Below, piece after piece: positions 37,260 through 45,924 of a DNA stretch of 55,818 nt. The stretch is from positions 1-55,818 of the forward strand of contig JACREM010000047.1 in the NCBI GenBank assembly GCA_016218215.1, read 5' to 3'. The notes under the pieces were generated by a model, which was not told where the DNA came from, searched no databases, and saw only the letters and a list, made by a program, of their open reading frames with translations. Origin of the DNA: Candidatus Gottesmanbacteria bacterium (GTDB lineage: Bacteria; Patescibacteriota; Microgenomatia; UBA10105; UBA927). The position numbers and the translations under genes are program-made. Positions within the stretch are counted from its first letter, which is position 1. Every line of letters starts with the position of its first letter.

Positions 37260-38419
37260 ACAAACAATCAATTATCGAAAACAAAATAGTCCGTCATGAG
37301 GCGTTGACTTTTGATGATATTCTCCTTCTGCCAAATTACTCCGATGTAAAAAGGCAGGACACATATCTTTCAGTAAAGCTACATCCGAAAATTCATCTGC
37401 ACCTTCCGGTTCTCTCGTCGCCAATGGACACGGTGACGGAAGAGTCTATGGCGATCGCTATGGCTCTTGCCGGTGGTCTTGGAGTATTACATAGAAATGT
37501 AAGCGTGGAACATCAGGCTTCTATGGTTATAAAAGTAAAACAGCAAAAAGTGAAAAATGCCAATGAATCAGCAGTAGATTCGGCCGTAGACGAACACAAT
37601 GCACTCCTCGTCGGTGCCGCTGTTGGTGTAGGAAGTGATACCATGGAGCGTGTTGATGCGCTAATGAAGGCAAAAACGGATGTTATCGTAGTAGACAGCA
37701 GCCATGGGTACACAAAATTTGTTATTGATACAGTAAAAGATATCAAAAAACAATATCCCAAGTGTGTTCTTATGGCGGGAAATATTGCGACGTACGACGG
37801 AGCGCGTGCACTCATTGAGGCAGGGGTGGATATTCTTCGCGTTGGCATGGGACCCGGAAGCATATGTACCACAAGAATCATAAGCGGCATGGGTGTGCCC
37901 CAGATATCAGCGATTTCAGCAGTCGTTCGTGCAACTGAAGACTCGCAAGCGACAGTCATAGCAGATGGCGGCATCCGGCAAATCGGAGATATGGCAAAGG
38001 CCCTGGCATTCGGAGCCACTGCAGTTATGCTGGGGTCGCTTCTTGCAGGATACGATGAATCGCCCGGCGACGTTGCAGAGATACACAGTAAAAAATATAA
38101 AATATATCGAGGCATGGGTTCTATTTCTGCCATGAAAAAAGGTGGGGCAGAACGCTACGGTCAGAGTCGGGATACAGACGAAAGGAAATTAATCGCAGAA
38201 GGTGTTGAAGGTTTTGTCCCGTACAAAGGAAGTGTTTCCAACTACCTTTATCAGATTCATGGAAGCCTCCGAACGTCTCTTTACTACCTCGGGTCAAAAA
38301 ATCTCTTGGAGTTTTTTGAAAAGTCCCGTGTGATAAAGATATCAAATGCTGGCTTACTTGAAAGCCATCCGCATGACGTATCGATAGAATCTTCGGGGGG
38401 AAATTATGCAAAAAAATAA
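37256..38419 (+). CDS. guaB: IMP dehydrogenase without CBS domains
   Basis: EALTFDDILLLPNYSDV, GPGSICTTRIISGMGVPQ, IADGGIRQIGDMAKALAFGATAVMLGSLLAG, KIYRGMGSISAM, AERYGQ, EGVEGFVPYKG; 387 aa. Confidence 0.93.
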   Translation: MNKQSIIENKIVRHEALTFDDILLLPNYSDVKRQDTYLSVKLHPKIHLHLPVLSSPMDTVTEESMAIAMALAGGLGVLHRNVSVEHQASMVIKVKQQKVKNANESAVDSAVDEHNALLVGAAVGVGSDTMERVDALMKAKTDVIVVDSSHGYTKFVIDTVKDIKKQYPKCVLMAGNIATYDGARALIEAGVDILRVGMGPGSICTTRIISGMGVPQISAISAVVRATEDSQATVIADGGIRQIGDMAKALAFGATAVMLGSLLAGYDESPGDVAEIHSKKYKIYRGMGSISAMKKGGAERYGQSRDTDERKLIAEGVEGFVPYKGSVSNYLYQIHGSLRTSLYYLGSKNLLEFFEKSRVIKISNAGLLESHPHDVSIESSGGNYAKK

Positions 38420-38461
38420 TCTCCCGATTGCATTTTTTCTTGGGATGATTATTATAAGGTC

Positions 38462-39793
38462 ATGAATAAATACTCGCTAAAATTTCAGGATAAAAAAATA
38501 TTTTCTCTTATAGAGGATGAAAAAGTGAGACAAAGAGATGGTCTTGAGATGATACCATCTGAAAATTATACCTCCGCCGCTGTTCGGGAGTGCATGGGAT
38601 CAATTCTCACCAATAAATATTCCGAAGGGTACCCGAAAAAACGATACTATGGGGGAAATGAGGTCATAGATGAAGTGGAGATTCTCGCTCAGGAGCGAGC
38701 GAAAAAATTATTTGGCGTTCCGTATGTAAATGTACAGCCCTATTCAGGTTCTCCGGCAAATCTCGCTGTCTATCTTGCAACGTGTAATCCAGGAGACACA
38801 GTCATGGGGCTAAATCTTCCGGACGGCGGTCACCTCACTCATGGATGGAAAGTCTCTGCAACAGGCACTTTTTATAAAGGTGTTATGTATCACGTTGATG
38901 AGAATGGCAGAGTGGATATAGATGAGGTATGGCGCCTTGCCAAAGAGCATAAGCCAAAGCTTATCTGGACAGGCGCGACAGCATACGTCTATCAGTACGA
39001 TTTTGAGAAATTTGTTGAAATTGCCCAAAGCGTCGGTGCGTATTTTGCAGCCGATATTGCCCATGTCGCAGGTTTAATCGTTGCAGGTGTGCATACAAGT
39101 CCATTTAAGTATGCACATATTGTGACCACCACGACACACAAGACGCTCAGGGGTCCTCGTGGCGGCATGATTATGGTAACAAATCAGGGATTAAAAAAGG
39201 ATCCCGAACTTGGAGATAAAATAGACCGGGCAATATTTCCAGGCCTTCAGGGTGGCCCGCATGACCACCAAACGGCAGCTATCGCTGTTACTTTAAAGGA
39301 AGCGTCAACGCCTTCGTTTCGTACATATGGAAGCCAGATAGTAAAAAATGCAAAAATTCTCGCAGAAACATTGAAAAAAAGAGGCATATCACTCATAGGT
39401 GGTGGGACAGAAAACCATCTGCTTTTGTTAAATCTCGTTCCAATATTTGGTCCGGGCGGAGGCGTTATAGTCTCTGACGCCCTCGGAGTGGCTCATATTA
39501 CCGTCAACAAAAACACCATACCAAAAGATCCGTCTTCACCGTTTTATCCTTCAGGAGTGCGGCTCGGGACACCTGCACTGACGACCAGAGGCATGAAAGA
39601 GAAAGAAATGAAAATCATTGGAAACCTTATTGCAGATTGTATTGACGCCGTAAAAGTATATAGAGTCCCTGCAAATAAAGAAGAGAGAACAGAATTTCTT
39701 AAAAAAATGAGAAAAGAAATTGCTCTCAATAAAATACTTCTTTTAGTGCGTAGCAAGGTCAAAAAATTAACGCGGGGATTCATCATTCCCTAA
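38462..39793 (+). CDS. glyA: Serine hydroxymethyltransferase
   Basis: LEMIPSENYTSAAVRECMGSILTNKYSEGYPKKRYYGG, VNVQPYSGSPANLAVY, VTTTTHKTLRGPRGGMI. Confidence 0.97.
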   Translation: MNKYSLKFQDKKIFSLIEDEKVRQRDGLEMIPSENYTSAAVRECMGSILTNKYSEGYPKKRYYGGNEVIDEVEILAQERAKKLFGVPYVNVQPYSGSPANLAVYLATCNPGDTVMGLNLPDGGHLTHGWKVSATGTFYKGVMYHVDENGRVDIDEVWRLAKEHKPKLIWTGATAYVYQYDFEKFVEIAQSVGAYFAADIAHVAGLIVAGVHTSPFKYAHIVTTTTHKTLRGPRGGMIMVTNQGLKKDPELGDKIDRAIFPGLQGGPHDHQTAAIAVTLKEASTPSFRTYGSQIVKNAKILAETLKKRGISLIGGGTENHLLLLNLVPIFGPGGGVIVSDALGVAHITVNKNTIPKDPSSPFYPSGVRLGTPALTTRGMKEKEMKIIGNLIADCIDAVKVYRVPANKEERTEFLKKMRKEIALNKILLLVRSKVKKLTRGFIIP

Positions 39794-39800
39794 CGTATCT

Positions 39801-39828
39801 TTGCTACACGATGGATTTCGTGTATAAT
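39801..39828 (+). promoter_or_regulatory. Promoter of the rpsB unit
   Basis: TTGCTA (39801-39806), 16-nt spacer, TATAAT (39823-39828). Confidence 0.6.
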
Positions 39829-39834
39829 ACGAAT

Positions 39835-39940
39835 ATTAAGCACACTCATAGACGTCTTCTTTCTATCGTATAGATAGCCATGAGTGGAAGATCCAAAAAG
39901 AAGATAGGGTATCCCGCCCTGGCGGGTTTTTTCAATTTTC
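39835..39940 (+). promoter_or_regulatory. Structured rpsB 5' leader with intrinsic terminator (attenuator candidate)
   Basis: CACTCAT/ATGAGTG long stem (39843-39849/39880-39886), CTATC/GATAG hairpin, then CCCGCC-CT-GGCGGG-TTTTTT (39913-39932) just before the rpsB start. Confidence 0.65.
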
Positions 39941-40753
39941 ATGCATATGAAAACGATAACATTACAGGAACTTCTCGAAGCAGGATGCCACTTTGGCCAC
40001 AAATCCGAACGATGGCACCCTCGAGCGCAGGAATTTATTTACACCAAAAAGGACGGTATTCACATTATCGACCTTGCCAAAACCAAAAGAGCCCTGGAAG
40101 AAGCCATGGAGTATGTCTATAAAGTTGCATCTACTGGCAATACCGTGCTGTTCGTTGGCACAAAGAGGCAGGCATCAGAGATAGTGAAAAGCGAAGCTTT
40201 GCAGGCAGGGGCGCCTTTTTTCGTCACTCGTTGGGTCGGTGGATTTTTGACAAATTGGGACGGGATCAAGAAAAATATCGACAAAACCAACCTCATGGCT
40301 AAGCAAGAAGCTGAGGGTGCATGGAAAATCTATCCGAAACATGAACAGTTAAAACTTGCCCACCATTTAAGAAAGCTGACGATGGAATATGAGGGAGTAT
40401 TAAACCTTCCAAAACCTCCAGTTGCACTGTTTGTTGTCGATGTAAAAAAAGAATTTTCTGCTGTCCGGGAAGCAAAAAGGACAGAATCTTTTACTCTTGG
40501 AATTGTTGATACAAATACAAATCCTCTCGACGTAGACATAGCCATACCGGCAAACGATGATGCTGTCGGATCTATTACCTATATTGTCAAAGCTATAGCA
40601 GAAGCGTATCTTGAAGGAAGAGATGCGTATAAAAAAGATCTTGCTCATGAAAAGGCAGTCCAAGAACAAAAAGAAGCAGTAAAAGAGCCAATTAAAGCAG
40701 AAACTTCAGAGAAAGAGCCAAAAGCGGCAAAGAAAAAAACCTCTACTCAATAA
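39941..40753 (+). CDS. rpsB: 30S ribosomal protein S2
   Basis: LLEAGCHFGHKSERWHPRAQEFIYTKKDGIHIIDLAKTKRALEEA, WVGGFLTNWDGIKK. Confidence 0.97.
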   Translation: MHMKTITLQELLEAGCHFGHKSERWHPRAQEFIYTKKDGIHIIDLAKTKRALEEAMEYVYKVASTGNTVLFVGTKRQASEIVKSEALQAGAPFFVTRWVGGFLTNWDGIKKNIDKTNLMAKQEAEGAWKIYPKHEQLKLAHHLRKLTMEYEGVLNLPKPPVALFVVDVKKEFSAVREAKRTESFTLGIVDTNTNPLDVDIAIPANDDAVGSITYIVKAIAEAYLEGRDAYKKDLAHEKAVQEQKEAVKEPIKAETSEKEPKAAKKKTSTQ

Positions 40754-40757
40754 CCTT

Positions 40758-41213
40758 ATGCAGGTATCACTGGATCTTATAAAGAAACTTCGGGAAGAAA
40801 CCTCTGCGGGCGTGTCCGATTGCAGAAAAGCGCTTGAGGATGCCGAAGGAAACATTGATAACGCCCGAAAACTTTTACTTGAGCGCGGTCTTGAAAAAGC
40901 GGCAAAAAAAGAAGGAAAGGAAACGTCACAGGGCGTCGTTGAGGCGTATGTCCATTCCGGACGTGTTGGAGTACTCGTAGAGCTTCGATGCGAAACTGAC
41001 TTCGTCGCTCGAACCGATGAATTTAAACAGCTCGCTCATGAAATTGCGCTTCAAATTGCAGCTATGAATCCTCAATCAACCGATGAATTATTGAAATCTG
41101 CCTATATAAGAGATGGAGCTCTGACAATAGATGCTCTTATGAAATTAAGCATAGCAAAAGTGGGCGAAAACATTACCGTTGCAAAATTTTCCCGTCTTGC
41201 CTTGGATGAGTAG
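40758..41213 (+). CDS. tsf: Elongation factor Ts, short form
   Basis: LIKKLREETSAGVSDCRKALEDAEGNIDNA, VLVELRCETDFVARTDEFKQLAHEIALQIAA; 151 aa. Confidence 0.95.
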   Translation: MQVSLDLIKKLREETSAGVSDCRKALEDAEGNIDNARKLLLERGLEKAAKKEGKETSQGVVEAYVHSGRVGVLVELRCETDFVARTDEFKQLAHEIALQIAAMNPQSTDELLKSAYIRDGALTIDALMKLSIAKVGENITVAKFSRLALDE

Positions 41214-41264
41214 ATTTCTCTTTCCACTATTGCTCCCTTTTGATTCATACGATACCATAGAAGC

Positions 41265-41825
41265 ATGATTACAGTACTTCAGGACGCGAGAGTACGCATG
41301 CAAAAGGCACTGGATATCTCAAAACAGGATATATCAAGCATTCGTTCCGGTAGGGCAACACCGGCTTTGGTAGAAAATATCATCGTGTCCGCGTATGGAG
41401 GATCACAAAAATTGAGAATTTTAGAACTTGCGACCATAAATATACTGGATGTAAAAACGATTACTGTAACGCCATACGATCCAGCCACTATTTCTGAAAT
41501 AGAAAAAGGCATTCAGGATGCACATGTCGGTTTATCACCTCTTAAAGAAGGTGAATACATTCGTATCAGTCTGCCTCCACTATCAGAAGAGAGGCGACTG
41601 GAATATCTAAAGCTTGCGAAAGCAAAACTCGAGTCAGGCAGAGTCATGATCCGTCAGATACGGCATGAAGCCATGAAGGAGCTTCAAAAACTGGCTGATA
41701 CTAAATTTCTTACTGAAGATCAGATGCGTCATGAAGAAAAGCAGATTCAATTACTGACAGATGAGCTTATCGCTGAAATAGATATGCTTGGTGAAAGAAA
41801 AGAAGCAGAGCTTATGAAAATCTAA
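41265..41825 (+). CDS. frr: Ribosome recycling factor
   Basis: SIRSGRATPALVENIIVSAYGG, EGEYIRISLPPLSEERR, IRQIRHEAMKEL. Confidence 0.95.
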   Translation: MITVLQDARVRMQKALDISKQDISSIRSGRATPALVENIIVSAYGGSQKLRILELATINILDVKTITVTPYDPATISEIEKGIQDAHVGLSPLKEGEYIRISLPPLSEERRLEYLKLAKAKLESGRVMIRQIRHEAMKELQKLADTKFLTEDQMRHEEKQIQLLTDELIAEIDMLGERKEAELMKI

Positions 41826-41832
41826 AGAACAA

Positions 41833-42918
41833 ATGATACTCACTGCCGTAATCTTTTTTGTTATCCTCACGATTCTTGTATGCATCCATGAGCTGGGTCA
41901 TTTTGCTATGGCTCGCATTATTGGAGTAAAAGTTGAAGAGTTCGGATTTGGTCTTCCTCCTCGTATTTTTGGTAAAATGTTTGGCAAAACACTCTATTCA
42001 CTCAACTTGCTTCCCATAGGGGGATTTGTCAGACTTGCAGGAGAGGATGCAGAGGAAGACGTAGGGGTAAAACAAAAAAAAATTGTTTCCAAAAAATATT
42101 TTTTTAATAGAAGCAAAAAAGAACGCGTTGCTATTCTTCTGGCAGGCGTATCTATGAACCTTATTCTTGCCCTTGGCATTACGACCGCACTCCTCACCTC
42201 TGGCGTATCTGAACCGTCTGGCAAAGTTCGTGTTCAAAATATTCAGCCGAAAAGTCCTGCAGATACAATTGGACTTCGGGAAAACGATATCATTGCAAAA
42301 ATTCAAACCAATTCTGAAATTGTAACTGTGCACGTACCAAAAGATGTCATCAGTACGGTCAAAAAAAATGCGGGGTCTAGCGTTGATCTATTTATTCTTC
42401 GTAATGGGAAAGAACTGTCTCTTACAGTGGTGCCTCGAGTAGCTCCGCCGCCCGGAGAGGGCCCTTTGGGAGTTGCTATCACTGACCTTGAGATCCACTC
42501 GTATCCAATTCACCTTGCACTTATAAAATCCGTTGAAATCAATGCCGGACGTGTACGCGATATGGTTTTGTCTATAGGATCTACAATTGCACGGGTGATA
42601 ACCCTCCGGTCTCCTGAGGCTGATATAGCTGGTCCTATTGGAATCGCGAAAGTTACCGGTGAGGCAATGAAGTTCGGATGGAAAGCAGTGCTTGAATTTA
42701 TGAGCATACTCTCTTTAAATCTCGCAGTATTAAACGCTCTCCCGATACCGGCGCTTGATGGAGGAAGAGTCCTCTTTGTTCTTTTTGAAAAAATTTTAGG
42801 AAAAAGAATCAGGCCGGCATTCGAGCGGTCTACTCACCAGATAGGCATGATCGTGCTCCTGGCACTTGTCGCGCTAGTATCAATAGGCGACATAGTCAGA
42901 CTTTTTAAGAGCGGCTAA
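41833..42918 (+). CDS. rseP: Site-2 zinc metalloprotease, M50/RseP type with PDZ domain
   Basis: CIHELGHFAMARIIGVKVEEFGFGLPPRI, NLLPIGGFVRLAGED, LNALPIPALDGGRVLFVLFE. Confidence 0.95.
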   Translation: MILTAVIFFVILTILVCIHELGHFAMARIIGVKVEEFGFGLPPRIFGKMFGKTLYSLNLLPIGGFVRLAGEDAEEDVGVKQKKIVSKKYFFNRSKKERVAILLAGVSMNLILALGITTALLTSGVSEPSGKVRVQNIQPKSPADTIGLRENDIIAKIQTNSEIVTVHVPKDVISTVKKNAGSSVDLFILRNGKELSLTVVPRVAPPPGEGPLGVAITDLEIHSYPIHLALIKSVEINAGRVRDMVLSIGSTIARVITLRSPEADIAGPIGIAKVTGEAMKFGWKAVLEFMSILSLNLAVLNALPIPALDGGRVLFVLFEKILGKRIRPAFERSTHQIGMIVLLALVALVSIGDIVRLFKSG

Positions 42919-42919
42919 T

Positions 42920-43798
42920 ATGAAAAAAATAAGCGAGTATTTTTCCTGGTTTGTCCTCCTTGTCTTCGCTGGCCCTACGTTTATGATCATCATCTCATGG
43001 AATAGTGTTCCGGGTGATCCTTTGTATAAAACGAAACTGTATCTCGAGCAGACACTGGTATTGCTTGTAAGCCCCTCTAGGGATACGGCTACCAGCTTGC
43101 AGATGAAATATACGGAAAGACGGCTTGAAGAAGCAAAGACCCTCTTATCCCGCGACCAGTCCTCTGAGGGCTTAGCATACCTTCAGGATCAGATAGTTTC
43201 TACGGGAACGTTTATAGCAAGTTCCAAAACAAGTGCAGATCAATCGGTTCAAGCTGCAAAGTATATAGAGACACTGCAGAAAGTCTCGAAGGAACTTGAG
43301 GTACAGAATAGAACCATAACAGGCACTTCCTCCACAAATCTTTTAACCGCAAATACATCAAACCAACAAATAAATATTGGTACTCAACCAATCAGTTCGC
43401 CTCAACAAGCGGTCTCAAACACATCTCTTTCTAATGCCACTCCGTTGCCACAAAATCAATCAGCTCTTCCATCAGTAGGGACAGCTCCTTCATCAACTGC
43501 TTTAGCAAATAAGCCTGTCGTTATTCAAAATACGCCGCTTGCTGTACCGACGAATTCTGTCATTGCTGCGAAACCCGCTTCTGTACCTTCTCCCACAGTA
43601 TCGCAGGTTATCGTGTCACACGAGATTCAGGCGACACAGGAAAAAATAAAAGAGACCATAAAGGAAATGGAAAAAGTGAAGAAGGATTCTGAAGATAACA
43701 AAAGTCGAAATACAAAAGAACGGGATAAACAACAAAAAGAAGAGCAGAAAAAATCCGAAGATGAAAGCAGGAGGATAAACGAAAAAGTTTCTATGTAA
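42920..43798 (+). CDS. Membrane-anchored protein with DUF5667-like segment, low-complexity linker and charged coiled coil
   Basis: N-terminal hydrophobic segment; NSVPGDPLYKTKLYLEQTLVLLVSPSRDTATSLQMKYTERRLEEAKTLL; S/T/P/Q-rich linker; K/E-rich C-terminus. Confidence 0.65.
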   Translation: MKKISEYFSWFVLLVFAGPTFMIIISWNSVPGDPLYKTKLYLEQTLVLLVSPSRDTATSLQMKYTERRLEEAKTLLSRDQSSEGLAYLQDQIVSTGTFIASSKTSADQSVQAAKYIETLQKVSKELEVQNRTITGTSSTNLLTANTSNQQINIGTQPISSPQQAVSNTSLSNATPLPQNQSALPSVGTAPSSTALANKPVVIQNTPLAVPTNSVIAAKPASVPSPTVSQVIVSHEIQATQEKIKETIKEMEKVKKDSEDNKSRNTKERDKQQKEEQKKSEDESRRINEKVSM

Positions 43799-43812
43799 GT
43801 TTCTAACGAAAA

Positions 43813-43840
43813 TTGACAGACTGAATAATTGTGATACAAT
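43813..43840 (+). promoter_or_regulatory. Promoter of the T-box/proBAC unit
   Basis: TTGACA (43813-43818), 16-nt spacer, TACAAT (43835-43840). Confidence 0.75.
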
Positions 43841-43982
43841 ACATAAAATCTAAGAAAAGCGTTTAAGTTTGGTTTCCCGCCAAACAAGCTGCATACGAAG
43901 AGTACGACGGAAGGCAACCGTAAAAATATAACCAAAGTGTGTCGTAAACTAACGGAGCACTAATAAGGATTATTTTATAGAT

Positions 43983-44007
43983 ACACACCATAGGTTGGTG
44001 TGTTTTT
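43983..44007 (+). terminator. Stem III of the T-box leader and/or an extra intrinsic terminator
   Basis: ACACACCA-TAGGT-TGGTGTGT followed by TTTTTGTTT. Confidence 0.6.
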
Positions 44008-44042
44008 GTTTAAGATCAAAACAAGGTGGTACCACGAGTTTA

Positions 44043-44088
44043 ATCTCGTCCTTGTCCCGATTCAATCGGGATGAAGACGAGATTTTTT
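44043..44088 (+). terminator. T-box-controlled intrinsic terminator
   Basis: ATCTCGTC/GACGAGAT outer stem with inner CCCGAT-TCA-ATCGGG and a TTTTTT tail. Confidence 0.9.
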
Positions 44089-44107
44089 GTGGCAAAAAAT
44101 GATAAAT

Positions 44108-44731
44108 ATGAAAGTAATGACTATCAAAATAGGAAGCAGTGTGTTACTCACCCAGCGATATAAACTGGATGAGTTTCGCGTTGCACATATTGCCGACCAA
44201 GTTGTTTCTCTTAAGGGACAAGATGTGGGAGTTGTTTTGGTGGTTTCAGGAGCGGTAGCTTGTGGAGCGAGCCGTGTCAACTTTTCCTCTGAAGATAACG
44301 AGTTAAAGATGGTTGCAGCTGGAATTGGCCAGGCCTACGTCATCTCTGTTTTCCAGCAGATATTTTCAAAAAAGCATGTACAGATAGCTCAGGTGCTAAT
44401 AACAAAAGATCTTTTGAATTCAAACAGTAAAAAAGAGGCTATGGGTAAACTGCTTCATACGTACTTAGAAATGGGCGTGGTAGCTGTTATTAATGAGAAT
44501 GATGCTATCGATCTTAATAGTTTTGGAGGTAATGATTTTCTCGCAACAGATGTTTCTATATTACTGAAGGTAGACCAATGTATGATGCTTTCTACCATGG
44601 CAGGTTCAGAGTATGGAGTTGGAGGAGGAAAAGCTAAACTTCAGGCTCTTAAACTACTAAGAAGGAACAATATCCAGGCAAATATTGTCGATGGTAAATC
44701 TAAAAACATTATTTTGCAAAGTATTTTATGA
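44108..44731 (+). CDS. proB: Glutamate 5-kinase, compact form
   Basis: VMTIKIGSSVLL, VVLVVSGAVACGASRV, AQVLITKDLL, VVAVINENDAID...GGNDFLATDVSILLKVD; alternative start ATG 44099. Confidence 0.85.
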   Translation: MKVMTIKIGSSVLLTQRYKLDEFRVAHIADQVVSLKGQDVGVVLVVSGAVACGASRVNFSSEDNELKMVAAGIGQAYVISVFQQIFSKKHVQIAQVLITKDLLNSNSKKEAMGKLLHTYLEMGVVAVINENDAIDLNSFGGNDFLATDVSILLKVDQCMMLSTMAGSEYGVGGGKAKLQALKLLRRNNIQANIVDGKSKNIILQSIL

Positions 44732-45924
44732 AAAACACACTTAACTTAAAAAAGATCCAACTTACAGCCACTCAACTCTCTAACGCTACCGAGGGACAGC
44801 GTGATCTATTTTTGAAATTCTTGTCAAAGACATTAATAGAACGGCAAAGTAAGATTATAGAAGCCAATAAAAAAGACGTTAACGCCTCCAAAAAGAAAGG
44901 TCTACCCTCTGCATTTATCGAGCGATTGGTTCTTGATGAAAAGGCAATACAACTTTTGGTCTTAAAACTTGAAAATATTGCAAAGCTACAAAGTCATCTT
45001 GGCAAAGTAGTAGAAGAAAACTCTGATGAACAAGGATTAACTATTAAAAAGGTGAGAGTTCCCTTAGGAGTAATTGCGATCATTTATGAAGCCAGACCTG
45101 AAGTAACAATTGATGTTGCGGCTCTCTGTGTTAAATCTGGTAATGCCGTAATTCTCAAGGGAGGATCGGAAGCGGTTGAGACAAATAAAATCCTTTATCA
45201 CTGTATTTTGGCGGCTTTAGAGAAAGCAGGCTTTGCTAGAGAAGTGGTAAGTTTTATCTCCAGTAGTGACCGAAAAATAACTGACAACCTTCTCAAGCAA
45301 CATAAGTACATCGATTTAGTTATTGCCAGAGGTGGTTATGAATTGGCGAGAAGTGTTCTTCATAAATCAATGATTCCTGTTCTGGCTCATGCAGCAGGTG
45401 GAGCAAGAATTTACATAGATAAAAGTGCAGACACATTTCTCGCTCAAAAAATAATAATAAACGCCAAAACAAGTAAACCATCTGCCTGTAATTCAATTGA
45501 CACAATTGTCGTACATAAAGATATTGCAAACGACTTTATTTCAGACATTACCAATGCTTTGAAGAAAGCGAATGTTGAAGTTATGAGTAATGAGGATTGG
45601 GATAAAGAATTTTTGGGATTGTCTATCAACATAAAAATCGTAAAGGACATTGATGAGGCAATAAGCTTTATAAATGAACACAGCAAGAAACATTCTGAAG
45701 GCATTATTGCAACGGATAAAAATGTGATTGAGCAATTTATGAATTCAGTCGATTCTGCCGCTTTATTTGCCAACTGTTCCACGCGATTTCATGATGGATA
45801 TGTATTCGGCTTGGGATCAGAAATGGGTATCTCTACAAGCAAGCTTCACGCGCGTGGACCAGTTGGATTAAAAGAATTAATGACGTATAAATGGGAGGTA
45901 TATGGCAATGGACACATTCGATAA
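44728..45924 (+). CDS. proA: Glutamate-5-semialdehyde dehydrogenase (gamma-glutamyl phosphate reductase)
   Basis: VRVPLGVIAIIYEARPEVTIDVAALCVKSGNAVILKGGSEA, DLVIARGGYELAR, KTSKPSACNSIDTIVVH. Confidence 0.95.
   Translation: MKNTLNLKKIQLTATQLSNATEGQRDLFLKFLSKTLIERQSKIIEANKKDVNASKKKGLPSAFIERLVLDEKAIQLLVLKLENIAKLQSHLGKVVEENSDEQGLTIKKVRVPLGVIAIIYEARPEVTIDVAALCVKSGNAVILKGGSEAVETNKILYHCILAALEKAGFAREVVSFISSSDRKITDNLLKQHKYIDLVIARGGYELARSVLHKSMIPVLAHAAGGARIYIDKSADTFLAQKIIINAKTSKPSACNSIDTIVVHKDIANDFISDITNALKKANVEVMSNEDWDKEFLGLSINIKIVKDIDEAISFINEHSKKHSEGIIATDKNVIEQFMNSVDSAALFANCSTRFHDGYVFGLGSEMGISTSKLHARGPVGLKELMTYKWEVYGNGHIR

Larger units (their letters stand above)
43847..44089 (+). promoter_or_regulatory. 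T-box leader (tRNA-sensing riboswitch)
   Basis: Antiterminator ACAAGG-[TGGTACC]-ACGAG-TTTAAT-CTCGT-CCTTGT (44021-44055) with a 7-nt T-box bulge; competing terminator ATCTCGTC...GACGAGAT + T-run (44043-44088). Confidence 0.9.

Noticed and set aside
37513-38133. 206-aa minus-strand ORF opposite guaB
   Set aside because: Antisense to conserved IMPDH sequence; no domain recognised.
43813-44089. tmRNA, SRP RNA or 6S RNA in the proB upstream region
   Set aside because: No tRNA-like domain, SRP loop or 6S architecture; the T-box antiterminator and terminator explain the 3' half.
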